DNA of 64,000 nt, taken from Streptomyces sp. V4I8. GTDB taxonomy: Bacteria > Actinomycetota > Actinomycetes > Streptomycetales > Streptomycetaceae. Numbering within the stretch: position 1 is the first letter of the stretch; the number at the start of each line of letters is the position of its first letter. Positions 53,760 through 62,140 of this stretch are shown piece by piece. The stretch is from assembly GCF_041261225.1 (NCBI RefSeq), contig NZ_JBGCCN010000003.1, positions 151,785 through 215,784 on the forward strand. The letters run 5' to 3'. The translations under genes and the position numbers were made by a program. Below the pieces are notes generated by a model. The model did not search any database. It had not been told where the DNA came from and saw only the letters and a list, made by a program, of their open reading frames with translations.

Positions 53760-54101
53760 CTACGCGGCGCCGCTCCTCGTCTTCTGACAGCCGGCGTCAT
53801 GATTGCGGCCAAGGCTCGTCCACCAGCGCTCGCAGCACGCGGCCTCGAGTGCTGCCTGGAGGATCGGCTCGACGGCCTCACCACCGCACCTGGCCCGCTT
53901 GGACGTCGCCTCCGTCACGTGTCGTCGTTCATCGCAGATCATGGTCTCGCGTACAACCGCGATAACCGGGACGAGAGCGGCCGCGGCGAACACACATGCC
54001 GTCCACAACGGGCCGTACCGAAGTTCAAGGCCTGCGATTCCGGCAAGAAGGGCACTGGTAGCGGCGTAGAGGACGCGCAGGAGGCGGCTACAGCAGTTCA
54101 T
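53760..54101 (-). CDS. Small membrane protein, CCERWWTS family, paralogue 2
   Basis: 113 aa from ATG 54101. Two TM helices (LYAATSALLAGIAGLELR, WTACVFAAAALVPVIAVV), a charged segment, then LEAACCERWWTSLGRNHD, as in the protein at 46121-46471. Conserved order, length and C-terminal motif show common ancestry. The paired cysteines and tryptophans suggest a functional C-terminal site in the cytoplasm. Unknown role. Confidence 0.7.
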   Translation of the reverse strand: MNCCSRLLRVLYAATSALLAGIAGLELRYGPLWTACVFAAAALVPVIAVVRETMICDERRHVTEATSKRARCGGEAVEPILQAALEAACCERWWTSLGRNHDAGCQKTRSGAA

Positions 54102-54474
54102 GGGCGTACACCGTCCTTGAGGAGAAACTCTCCCTGTCCAACTACGCATGAGCGTTGGGGATGCGGGCGCTTTCCGACTCTGGCCGGCGGATGCGGGCAA
54201 TTCGCGGCGAAGGCCGAGCCGGGCAGGGCGAACCGCCCGAGCAGGCCAAGGGGGACCACCTGCCGGGCGGAACGCGCCAGGAGACTCGTCGGGCGGCGGC
54301 GAACCTGGCGTTGACACCCCTCACCAGGGTAGGCCAAAACGGGATAAATCACAGTGATCGTCTCGTTATGTCACCGCTGAGTGAGCATCGTCGTTGCTCT
54401 TTTCGGCGCGCTGGACGACAGCAGCGTAATAAATCCGCCTGCGAAGCCTCTTACATACGCATGAGTTGGGCCCT

Positions 54475-54516
54475 CCCCCTCCGGGTTTCCCGTGACACTC
54501 CGCAGCCCGGAGGGGG
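54475..54516 (-). terminator. Stem-loop downstream of the GH6 cellulase gene
   Basis: Perfect 11-bp stem CCCCCTCCGGG / CCCGGAGGGGG, loop 20 nt, 113 bp past the minus-strand stop at 54629. Confidence 0.55.
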
Positions 54517-54628
54517 GAATGGGGACTCATCGACGGTGAGTCGGCCGGATCGGCGAGGACGGCCCACTGGACCACGGATCCCACTTGGGTCGCTTCGGTC
54601 CCTGCGGGGCACAAATCGTGCGACCAGC

Positions 54629-55597
54629 TCATTCATGTGCGTTGCGGGCGAGTTCTAGGGCGTATGACGGCCACCACTCCCCCGCGGCCGGGCCGCCGCG
54701 GCACGTGCCGTCGGACTCGCCCGGACACTTGATCCACAAGTAGGCGTCCAGGAGAGCATGACCAGTACGGTCCGTGGGGGGAGTACTCAAGGCCCGTCCG
54801 GGCGGATTGCACCACGCCTCCGAATCCGTGCCCGCGTACGGTCCCCGGCCGTTGCGGCTGGTGTCCACCACGTAGTGTTTGCCGCCCAGATGACTTGACA
54901 GGAGATCGCCGTAGTTCCGACTCACCTCATTTGTCTCGAAGTTGGAGACATTCAAGGAAAACCCGTCGGCCTGAGCAATCCCCGAAGCCCGCAAGGGACC
55001 GACCAGCCGACCGGCCTGCGGGATCCAGCCGACATTGCCCGCGTCCAGATAGACGCGCGTGTTGGGCTGCCGCTTGAACCGGTCGACCGCGTACGCCAGT
55101 AGCCCATAGCGTTCGGCAGCCGCGACCGTCGGACAACCCGCCACGACCTGCGCCACCGCGTCCGGTTCGGTGATCACGTACGCGGCCCGCTCACCGATCC
55201 CAGCCGCGAACTGCTCGACCCAGGTCCGGTAGTCCGCGCCATCCTGGGCACCGCCGACCGAGTACTGCCCGCAGTCACGGTTCGGGATGTGATACGCCAC
55301 CAGCAACGCGGTTCGCCCGGCGCCCGCAGCGGCCTTTGTACGGGCTTCCACTACGGCCTGCGGATTCGGCCCGGGGATCCACTCGGCCTGGGGACGGGTG
55401 GCGATGCGGTCCATGAGCGCGGCATCCGCCGTGCGGCCGGCTTCGCGCCATTCGGCTGCTTGCCGGGCGGCGGAGGAGTCGGGATTGACCCAGAACGGCT
55501 CTGCATCGGTCGTGGCCCCAGCTCTGGCGCAACACAGCCCGGCCAGCAGTGCGGCGAGCAACGTTCTCGGTAACCAACCGCTCATGGGCGTGCCCAT
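54629..55597 (-). CDS. Secreted glycoside hydrolase family 6 (cellulase/cellobiohydrolase type)
   Basis: 322 aa (ATG 55597; ATG 55585 is also possible). Signal peptide LPRTLLAALLAGLCCARAGA. GH6 core: FWVNPDSSAARQAAEW, IPNRDCGQYSVGGA (catalytic acid region), YVITEPDAVAQVV, VYLDAGNVGWIP, SLNVSNFETNE, YVVDTSRNG, then WIKCPGESDGTC. No carbohydrate-binding module is present, so it is a single-domain endoglucanase-like enzyme. It acts on beta-1,4-glucans outside the cell. Confidence 0.92.
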   Translation of the reverse strand: MGTPMSGWLPRTLLAALLAGLCCARAGATTDAEPFWVNPDSSAARQAAEWREAGRTADAALMDRIATRPQAEWIPGPNPQAVVEARTKAAAGAGRTALLVAYHIPNRDCGQYSVGGAQDGADYRTWVEQFAAGIGERAAYVITEPDAVAQVVAGCPTVAAAERYGLLAYAVDRFKRQPNTRVYLDAGNVGWIPQAGRLVGPLRASGIAQADGFSLNVSNFETNEVSRNYGDLLSSHLGGKHYVVDTSRNGRGPYAGTDSEAWCNPPGRALSTPPTDRTGHALLDAYLWIKCPGESDGTCRGGPAAGEWWPSYALELARNAHE

Positions 55598-55772
55598 GCC
55601 TCACCGTTGGCATGCGGATGGACGTGGCCGGCGCCTCTTGGGGCGTGAGGGCCGAGTCCGCGCCCACCGCCGAGGACCGCCGCGTCCCCGCCCCGGAGAT
55701 GTGTGCGCATGTTCGCGACCGTACGCCCGTACACCCACATTCGCCGCACGACTCACCTTCATGGCTGTCTTG

Positions 55773-57167
55773 CAGGGTCATTGCGTGATCGAGGTCTGTC
55801 TGGGTTTGTCATGTGAGACCGAGGGTTCGTAGGGGCCGGTGGTAGTCGCGGCTGGTGTGGCGGAGGGCGGCGGCGATGTTCGTCTGGCCGTCCTGGCGGA
55901 AGGTGCTGATGGCGAGGTTGCGCAGGGAGGCCATGGCGCGGGGCAGGGTGCCGGTGCGGACCTTGGAGTCGTCCTCTCGGAACGTGCGGTCCCGGACGTG
56001 GTGCAGGAGGTTCTCGATGCCCCAGTGGCCTCTGATCCATGTGGCGAGCTCGGTGCAGGTGGCGTCGAAGACGCTCAGGCTGGTGATCAGGTAGACGCGC
56101 TCGATGGTCAGTTTCCCGGTGCTCAAGTCGCGTCGCCACCGGACGACTTGGATCGCCTGGCGGGCGCCGGGGTAGTCGAGGTGGCTGAATGCGGCCGCTT
56201 TGAGCCGGCGGATCTCGTCGCGGTGGTGGGCGTGGTCGCGAGTGCTGTGCCCGAGCGGGATGTCCCGCCAGGGCAGCTTCCTGATCTGGGTGTACAGGCC
56301 GGGATGGTTCTTCTTCACGACGGCCACGTAGTGCGCGCCGCGACTGGTCAGATAGGCCCCGTGGTCGTGCTGGGTGTGCAGAGCGTCGGCGGTCACCACC
56401 GTGTTCTCCAGCTCGAGACCGTCCAGCAACGGCGCGAAGGAGGGAATCTCGTTGCTCTTGGAAGCGACCTGCCGCTGGGCCAGGACCACGCCGTGGTGGT
56501 CCATTGCCGCCAGCAGCTGGATCGCTGCGGCCGTTGCGGTCCGTGAACCGCGGACCACCTTGCCGTCGACCGCGATCACCCGCTGCGTTGGCCCCGCCTT
56601 CGTCTCCGGCTTGGCCGGGGGCGGCGTTCTGGCCTGCAGAAACGCGCCGATCGCCGCGTCGAGCGCGTCGCCGTCCACACGCTGCAGCAGGCGGCGCACG
56701 GTTGCGGCGTGCGGCACGGGCCGCAGGCCGGTAAGCGGATCGGCAGTGAAACCGAGGACGCCCAGCACATGCTGCGGGGCATCCGCGATCCACTCGCTGA
56801 TCGCGATGAGCGAGCGGGCCCCGGTCAGCACCGCCGAGGCGGCTGCGCACAGCAATGCGAGGGCGGGATACCGCAGACCTCGCGCATCGCGGGGGTCGGC
56901 GACCAGGGTCAGGAAACGCCGCAGGTCAGCGGCATCGCTTGAGGCGAGGGGATCAGTCGGGGAGCCCAGTTGCTCCAGTGCGGAAGGGATGGGCGATGAT
57001 GTTCGGGCAGGCACGGTCTCGCTCGTTCTCATGGGTCTCGACAACCACATGATCACCAGCACCGTGCCTGCTCTGCTTTCCAGGGCCCCTTGCCTCACAA
57101 CGGACATGACGACACGTCACTCACGAGACCGGCGAACCGGACCAATCCCAATCGCGCAATGCCCCTG
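55773..57167 (-). mobile_element. ISAs1-family element with 10-bp duplication
   Basis: 1395 bp, ends CAGGGTCATTGCG and CAGGGGCATTGCG (complement). The 10-bp direct repeat GGCTGTCTTG lies at 55763-55772 and 57168-57177. Length and long duplication are typical of ISAs1. Confidence 0.92.
55809..57032 (-). CDS. ISAs1-family transposase
   Basis: 407 aa from ATG 57032. DUF/DDE_Tnp_ISAS1 features: DPRDARGLRYPALALLCAAA, ISEWIADAPQHVLGVLGF, the first Asp in VIAVDGKVVRGSR, NTVVTADALHTQ, RSHW-like WIRGHWGIENLLHHVRDRTF with the catalytic Glu, and LRNLAIS near the end. It appears complete and possibly active. Confidence 0.92.
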   Translation of the reverse strand: MRTSETVPARTSSPIPSALEQLGSPTDPLASSDAADLRRFLTLVADPRDARGLRYPALALLCAAASAVLTGARSLIAISEWIADAPQHVLGVLGFTADPLTGLRPVPHAATVRRLLQRVDGDALDAAIGAFLQARTPPPAKPETKAGPTQRVIAVDGKVVRGSRTATAAAIQLLAAMDHHGVVLAQRQVASKSNEIPSFAPLLDGLELENTVVTADALHTQHDHGAYLTSRGAHYVAVVKKNHPGLYTQIRKLPWRDIPLGHSTRDHAHHRDEIRRLKAAAFSHLDYPGARQAIQVVRWRRDLSTGKLTIERVYLITSLSVFDATCTELATWIRGHWGIENLLHHVRDRTFREDDSKVRTGTLPRAMASLRNLAISTFRQDGQTNIAAALRHTSRDYHRPLRTLGLT

Positions 57168-57304
57168 GGCTGTCTTGGCGCTGGTGAAACTCGCGCTCTG
57201 GTAAGCGCGGAGGACCAGGCCGAGACCGCCTTCCACGCAGTCGCGATCCCTTCCGGCGGGCCCTGCCGGTCTTCCGGGGAGGTCAGCTCCAGAAGTTGGG
57301 GAGG

Positions 57305-58075
57305 TCAGCTCCAGAAGTGGGGCGGGCGCTGGTTCGGCACCTTCCCTGTCCGTCCTTGCTGATCCAAGGTGAACGGGGCGAACGCGCGACGTTCGACGGG
57401 GGCGCCGTCCCCAGGGCTGGTTTTCAGGGCTCGGTCGACGGCCCCCCGGGCGGCGCTGATTGTCGCGCCGCCGTAGGAAGCGATCACCGTGGCCAGTTGT
57501 TGTGCCTCCGCGAGGGCCTGGCCGTTGGCCACAAGGCGAGAGACCAGGCCGCAGCGCTCCGCCTCCGGTGCGCTCATGGCGCGACCGGTGAGGATCAAGT
57601 CCATGGCCTTGGCCCTGCCCACCAGACGGGTCAGGCGCTGGGTACCGCCGACGCCCGGGACGGCGCCCAGTTTGATCTCCGGTTGGCCGAAGACGGCTGA
57701 CTCGCCCGCGATGACGACATCGCACATCGTCGCCAGTTCACAGCCGCTGCCCAGGGCGCAGCCGTCAACGGCCGCGACCTTCGGAGTGCGCAGTCGTGCG
57801 AACTCTTCCCAGAGGGAGGAGCAGTCGTCCACCGCCATCCCGGTGGCTGCCTCTCCTGTCACACTCTTCACGCCGGGATCGTCCTCGAAAAGCCTCTGCC
57901 GGCCGGCGACGACGAAGCAGCCGACGTCGGGATCGAGGTCCAACGGGCGCAAAAGGTTTATGACTTCGGTCAGCAACTCATGGTTCAGCACATTGAGAAT
58001 GTGCAGGTCCAGCCCTACAGTCACCACACGGTCGTGGCGTTCGATCCTGATGTCGCTCATCGGTATCTCTTCCAT
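57305..58075 (-). CDS. Enoyl-CoA hydratase/isomerase (crotonase) family protein
   Basis: 256 aa from ATG 58075, with AAAGGAGG upstream. Crotonase fold: both usual glutamates are present (GCALGSGCELATMCD and FGQPEIKLGAVPGVGGTQRL). The oxyanion-hole loop, normally F-x-A-G-A-D, reads RLFEDDPGVKS here, so ordinary hydratase activity is doubtful. The C-terminus (QRPPHFWS) matches the family end. It is the last gene of a minus-strand group with two small proteins upstream. CoA-thioester substrate unknown. Confidence 0.85.
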   Translation of the reverse strand: MEEIPMSDIRIERHDRVVTVGLDLHILNVLNHELLTEVINLLRPLDLDPDVGCFVVAGRQRLFEDDPGVKSVTGEAATGMAVDDCSSLWEEFARLRTPKVAAVDGCALGSGCELATMCDVVIAGESAVFGQPEIKLGAVPGVGGTQRLTRLVGRAKAMDLILTGRAMSAPEAERCGLVSRLVANGQALAEAQQLATVIASYGGATISAARGAVDRALKTSPGDGAPVERRAFAPFTLDQQGRTGKVPNQRPPHFWS

Positions 58076-58098
58076 GGGGCCTCCTTTCACGCCTGACG

Positions 58099-58281
58099 TC
58101 ACGGAGCCTTGTCTGTTTCGGGTTTTATCGGCCCGCCAGGGCAGCGCTGTGTCGTCCACGCATCACGGGTGAAGAGGGTGTGGCCGTCCACGATCCACCC
58201 CTGCGACCAGTGCTTGTACGCTTCGCGCACCGTGCCGCAGACCGGGCAGTAATACCTCTTGTGTTTCTGGGTGAAGCTCAT
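58099..58281 (-). CDS. Small zinc-ribbon-like protein (60 aa)
   Basis: MSFTQKHKRYYCPVCGTVRE start, with a CPVCG knuckle and a later RCPGG cysteine. It looks metal-binding. It lies 6 bp after the stop of the preceding small gene and 23 bp before the crotonase-like gene, so the three are likely one operon. Function unknown. Confidence 0.6.
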   Translation of the reverse strand: MSFTQKHKRYYCPVCGTVREAYKHWSQGWIVDGHTLFTRDAWTTQRCPGGPIKPETDKAP

Positions 58282-58287
58282 CGGACA

Positions 58288-58476
58288 TCACCGGTCCGCG
58301 CTCAAGCCGTCACGCTCACCGCCGCGCCAGACACGGTCGGGCGACCCGCCCGGCGACGCGTGGAGCTCGGCGATAGTCTCGATGTGGTTGAAATGTGTGC
58401 ACGGGCAGAGCTTGGCGTGCAGGAGATCAACGGGGCACTTCAGTAGCCGAGCCAGCAGGTCCGGGATGGCAGCCAC
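58288..58476 (-). CDS. Small protein (62 aa), first gene of the crotonase operon
   Basis: GTG 58476 with AAGG upstream. The chain reads AAIPDLLARLLKCPVDLLHA, then KLCPCTHFNHIETIAELH, with three cysteines and two histidines that could form a metal site. No family. The opposite-strand ORF across this region is a shadow. Confidence 0.45.
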   Translation of the reverse strand: MAAIPDLLARLLKCPVDLLHAKLCPCTHFNHIETIAELHASPGGSPDRVWRGGERDGLSADR

Positions 58477-58831
58477 AGGACACCTTCTTTCAAAGAGCCG
58501 CGCACGCAGCCTGCCGATCCCATGGCCATAACCACGCCAGGGACTGAGACGAGCCCTCCAGGGTGCGAACGCCTCAGTCATACGGCAACCAGCGACCCGG
58601 GAGGAGAGAGCCTTTGTCGCTCTTGATGCCCCGGATCTCTGGTTATGCGCGCTGTCACTCCCTCTGACACCGCCATGGCGCATTCGTTACGCAATGCTCA
58701 AGAAGGCCCTGAGTAGCCCGAATATCGAGGCCACCCATCGTTGACGCATTACTTATGAGCACTCACGGACAGTAATCGGCGTTTGCGTGGCTATGGACCG
58801 CCATTTTCGCGGAAGTGACGGCAGCAGACCG
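58477..58831. other. Promoter region of the small-protein/crotonase operon and end of the sortase gene
   Basis: About 355 bp between minus-strand genes, with a lower-GC part at 58660-58790. No gene or clear hairpin seen. Confidence 0.35.
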
Positions 58832-59479
58832 TCACTTGGGCCCTTGGTGCGAGATGAGATGGCCGTAGACGATGAAGCGGCCGGTGCTTCCGTAGCGTGG
58901 CGTGCAGGTGATGAGGGTGATCAGGCGCTTTTGGGGATCGGCGCCGCGGCCTTGGTCAGAGCGGAGGACCCGTACGGCGTCAGGGGTGACGCGTTGGGTC
59001 TTCGTGACGGTGTAGGTGTAGCGGCCGGTCGCGGCAGTCACGATGAGGCGGGATCCCCGCTTGATGCGGTCCGGAAGTTCGGCGAAGGGCGCGAATCCGG
59101 AGTTGGAAGAGCGGTGTCCGGCGACAACGTAGTTGCCGACCTGGCCGGGGCCGGCGGTGCTGCGATAGTGCCCCAATCCCTTATTCAGCTGTTTAGCGGT
59201 CGTGCCGTTGTACACGCGATAGGCCCAACGGCGCCCGAGGGCCGGGATGCGCATCACCGCGGGAGTATCCGGGCCGGCATGCGGCGAGGGAGCCCTGCGC
59301 CTCAGATCCTTTTCGACCTGAGCGGTGCGCGCCTGCTCGGCCTGGCTGGGCTGGGGACTGGTACCCCAGACCAGCCAGGCCGTATAACCGCCCAGAGCCA
59401 GCCCGACAGTCACGGCCACACCCGATATGGCGGCGAGCAGGACTCTGACCACACGCGGCCATCGGGACGAGCGGCTCAC
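58832..59479 (-). CDS. Class E sortase
   Basis: 215 aa from GTG 59479 (GGTGGAGG upstream). N-terminal TM (VVRVLLAAISGVAVTVGLAL), spacer, then the sortase barrel: VMRIPALGRRWAYRVYNGT, the His in NYVVAGHRSS, catalytic Cys192 in LITLITCTPRYGSTGR and the Arg in GRFIVYGHL. Class E sortases of high-GC actinomycetes recognise LAxTG rather than LPxTG. The start overlaps the stop of the GT2 gene (GTGA), so translation is coupled. A 52-aa LAxTG protein is encoded upstream of the GT2 gene. Confidence 0.93.
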   Translation of the reverse strand: MSRSSRWPRVVRVLLAAISGVAVTVGLALGGYTAWLVWGTSPQPSQAEQARTAQVEKDLRRRAPSPHAGPDTPAVMRIPALGRRWAYRVYNGTTAKQLNKGLGHYRSTAGPGQVGNYVVAGHRSSNSGFAPFAELPDRIKRGSRLIVTAATGRYTYTVTKTQRVTPDAVRVLRSDQGRGADPQKRLITLITCTPRYGSTGRFIVYGHLISHQGPK

Positions 59480-60987
59480 CGACCAGCCTCCACCTGCTGG
59501 TTGCCGCGCATGTGCATACGGGCCAGATAGAGAGCGGCTGTTGTCGGCACGGTGATGAGCAGAACCGGCAGAACACTGTGGGTGAACCACAAGCATGTCG
59601 CGGTGAGTGCCACAGCGAACAGCAAGTCCGGCCAGTTGGAGCGCACGGCATGGCGCCAGGTGACGCGTGTCCCCTGCTTCGGGGTGACTAGGAAGACCGA
59701 TGAGCCGAACAGCGACTTGAAGGAAGCGCGCAGGCTGGTGAAGAACATTGAGCCGAACAGCAGTACCGTGTGCAGCAAATACGAGGAAAGTGCGCCGGCG
59801 CGCATGGTCTTGCGCAGGCTGAGGATGTCGTTGAGCATCGGGGCGACGATGAACAGCACTGTCGGGACGAGCATCCACAGTGGCCAGTGCACGGAGTAGT
59901 TCAGCGCGGGCAAGACGATGACGTTGATGACGACGTACAGGCTGAACAGGCTGGTTAGCGGCAGGCTGTAGCTGAACATGACGATGTCCATCTTTTCAAA
60001 CCAGCGCATAGGGCTGGAGAGGATTCGCCATGTGTACTTCTTGATGAACTCCATGTTGCCCTGAGTCCATTTGTTGTGGCGCCGCTTGAACGCCAGGTAC
60101 GAGACCGGGAACTCCTCCTCGCACACAATGTCCGGTGCGAACACGGTCAGATAGCCGGCGGCGCGGGCCTCGATGCTGAAGCATAGGTCTTCCGCGACCA
60201 GGTGGGGGAAGCCGCCGGCCGCACGGTAGCAGGAAGCACTGACCATGGCGCCGTGCCCGAGCAAGGACAGGAAACCGAACCGGTTCTTGACGCACTGGTA
60301 GGCGAGCCAGTGTGAGGCGACCCCGGGGTGGAAGCGGCGCATGAACGTGTTCCGATTACGGGTGGCCACATGGTTGGCCTGCACGATTCCCGCGTTCGGG
60401 TAGTGCTCGAAGTAGTCCAGGCAACGGGTCACGAAGTTCGGCGGGATGATTTCGTCGCTGTCCAGAATGACGAAGTAGTCGAAGTCGGCCTGCCGCAGAA
60501 AGTTGTTGAGGTTCCCCGCCTTGAACCCTACGCGGTCGGTGCGCCGGATCACCTCCACCCCGTGGTCGGCGGCGAACTCATCCACCTGACGGCGGAACTC
60601 ATCGGTTTTTGAATCGTCCAGGATCACCGTGGTCACCATCGGGGCGTCCTGCCGCATCGAAGCCTCAAGCGACTCCGCGCAGAAATCGTCGCAGGTGCAG
60701 TAAACCAGGATGGTCCTCGGCCAGTTGCCGTCGGCTCGCGTCTGAGCGGGGACCTTGGGCTGCAGCTGGTCGCGATAACGGTGGAAAGCGAGGGTGTAGA
60801 GGAGATCCTTGATGCCGTTGAGCCAGAAGTAGCTGATGAACAGGCCACTGGCCACGACCGTCACTCCGATCGCGGTGGACTGTGCGAAGGCCCGATGCGT
60901 CTCCGGCTCGAACTGCCAGATGAACAATGCCAGAAGACATAGCCATAAGCCGAGAATCGTCACATATAAGCCTGGATGACGTCTCAT
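59476..60987 (-). CDS. Membrane-bound family 2 glycosyltransferase (cellulose synthase-like)
   Basis: 503 aa from ATG 60987. Two N-terminal TM helices (LYVTILGLWLCLLALFIW, STAIGVTVVASGLFISYFWL), then a processive GT2 domain: VTTVILDDSK, DRVGFKAGNLNNFLRQ, DYFVILDSDEIIPP (DxD), FPHLVAEDLCFSIEARAAGY (ED), KRRHNKWTQGNMEF (Q(Q/R)xRW-like), followed by about five C-terminal TM helices. It probably makes and extrudes a beta-linked polysaccharide. No PilZ domain or cellulase partner is adjacent, although a GH6 enzyme is encoded 4 kb away. Coupled to the class E sortase downstream. Confidence 0.9.
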   Translation of the reverse strand: MRRHPGLYVTILGLWLCLLALFIWQFEPETHRAFAQSTAIGVTVVASGLFISYFWLNGIKDLLYTLAFHRYRDQLQPKVPAQTRADGNWPRTILVYCTCDDFCAESLEASMRQDAPMVTTVILDDSKTDEFRRQVDEFAADHGVEVIRRTDRVGFKAGNLNNFLRQADFDYFVILDSDEIIPPNFVTRCLDYFEHYPNAGIVQANHVATRNRNTFMRRFHPGVASHWLAYQCVKNRFGFLSLLGHGAMVSASCYRAAGGFPHLVAEDLCFSIEARAAGYLTVFAPDIVCEEEFPVSYLAFKRRHNKWTQGNMEFIKKYTWRILSSPMRWFEKMDIVMFSYSLPLTSLFSLYVVINVIVLPALNYSVHWPLWMLVPTVLFIVAPMLNDILSLRKTMRAGALSSYLLHTVLLFGSMFFTSLRASFKSLFGSSVFLVTPKQGTRVTWRHAVRSNWPDLLFAVALTATCLWFTHSVLPVLLITVPTTAALYLARMHMRGNQQVEAGR

Positions 60988-61313
60988 CTGTGCCCCAGGC
61001 CCTTTCCGCTCCAGCAGTCTTTGGGGGCGCCGCCTGGGCGGGCCGGCGGGATGCCGCGGTGGCGGCACATGACCTCAGGCCGTGGCCGGACTGATCCGGC
61101 CGCGGCCTGAGGTGTGAGCTGAGGGGCGAGGCCGGCAACGCCGAGGGGTAAGTCGCACCAGCCGCGGGCCGGTGCGCCCTGCTCGGTTGGCCGCCGCGGG
61201 CAGTCACACAAGCGCACAAGTCTGCACTGCCGGACCGGGACCCACTGCCGCGACCGTCGGCCTGAATCTGTGGGTCGGCCTGAGTGTCTCAGCCTCATGA
61301 CCCCGCCCCCTTC
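60988..61313. other. Gap between the LAxTG mini-gene and the GT2 gene
   Basis: About 325 bp without a supported gene. Short inverted segments (GGCCGCGGCC-like, near 61080-61110) are present, so the mini-gene and the GT2 gene may or may not be cotranscribed. Confidence 0.35.
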
Positions 61314-61472
61314 TCAGCTCTGCCCGTTGCGGCAGGTGAGCGCGGTCACGCCCACTAAGCCGGCCACAACCAGAGTCGCGGCGAGAAGTGTGAACCAGCC
61401 AAGACCGAGCGTCATGCCTAGAACAGACACGCCGGCACCGGTCGCCGCAAGCTGCGAACCGTTGTCGTACAA
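61314..61472 (-). CDS. 52-aa LAxTG mini membrane protein, likely class E sortase substrate
   Basis: Starts at TTG 61472, 5 nt after a strong GAGGAGG. The chain begins YDNGSQLAATGAGVSVLG: an LAATG sortase E motif only seven residues from the start, followed by one long hydrophobic helix (LGLGWFTLLAATLVVAGLVG) and a basic tail (CRNGQS). Codon 39 is TTA (61356-61358). It lacks a secreted mature domain and reads as a bare sorting signal. It is the first gene of a group with the GT2 synthase and the sortase. Confidence 0.7.
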   Translation of the reverse strand: MYDNGSQLAATGAGVSVLGMTLGLGWFTLLAATLVVAGLVGVTALTCRNGQS

Positions 61473-61570
61473 CAGGACCTCCTCATTTAGGGGGAACTTA
61501 TAACTAGCTCCTTTAATGGGACATATTATGCATTTCGGTCACCCGCGCTGTGCTGTGGCCACCCATCCGA

Positions 61571-61619
61571 GAGCCCTCCTCCTCCGTTCAGCCCTGGACA
61601 GCCTCCGCCAGGAGGGCTC
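61571..61619. terminator. Stem-loop upstream of the LAxTG mini-gene
   Basis: Perfect 10-bp stem GAGCCCTCCT / AGGAGGGCTC with a 29-nt loop. It may end transcription entering from the right. Confidence 0.4.
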
Positions 61620-61814
61620 CTCCCCAGCCGCACCAGGATTCAGCCCGGGCGAGTCGTCGCAGTCGGATCGCGCTCGGCCGGCCTCGTAGGACGCCGGATG
61701 CGCGCAGTGCGGTACGCGGCAGGCCGTGTGGTAACGGGCCGGGCAGTCAAGGGCCTTCTCTATGCGCCGGGCGCGGCATCGCAACCCCCGCTCCCCGGTC
61801 CGCGGTGCCAGGTG

Positions 61815-61935
61815 CTTGTCGAGCACAGCGTTGTCCTGAGGAGGGAGAACCGGGGAACCGGTCCTTCGACCACTACTTCGGAAAGTGAGGGCGTTCGCGG
61901 CTTCGCGTCCCTCGCCCGGTCTCCATACGGTAGCG
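61815..61935 (+). pseudogene. Remnant of a phosphoesterase/phospholipase C-type gene
   Basis: Over about 120 bp two frames together give VEHSVVL..ENRSFDHYFG and GVRGFASLA, the conserved N-terminal signature of the phosphoesterase (PLC/acid phosphatase A) family (HVVVLMQENRSFDHYFGTLxGVRGF). Nothing downstream continues the family. It is a decayed fragment. Confidence 0.5.
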
Positions 61936-62140
61936 GCGCCGAGGGCGGCGGCTCGGGTACTGGACCATGCGGAGCTCGGATTCGGCTGGAGGATGCACGC
62001 CGAGTGGCCGCACACGGCCGGGAGCTCCCAGAGGAGAGTTCACGTGCGACCGACGTTCCGCCTCACCATGGCCAACGCTTACGACGGAAGGGGCCGGGCG
62101 GAGGGGTGAGTGACCCGGCTGTCGCCGCCGGATGAGGCGG
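61936..62140. other. Non-coding or decayed stretch
   Basis: No supported gene. It precedes the stop of the next minus-strand gene. Confidence 0.3.
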
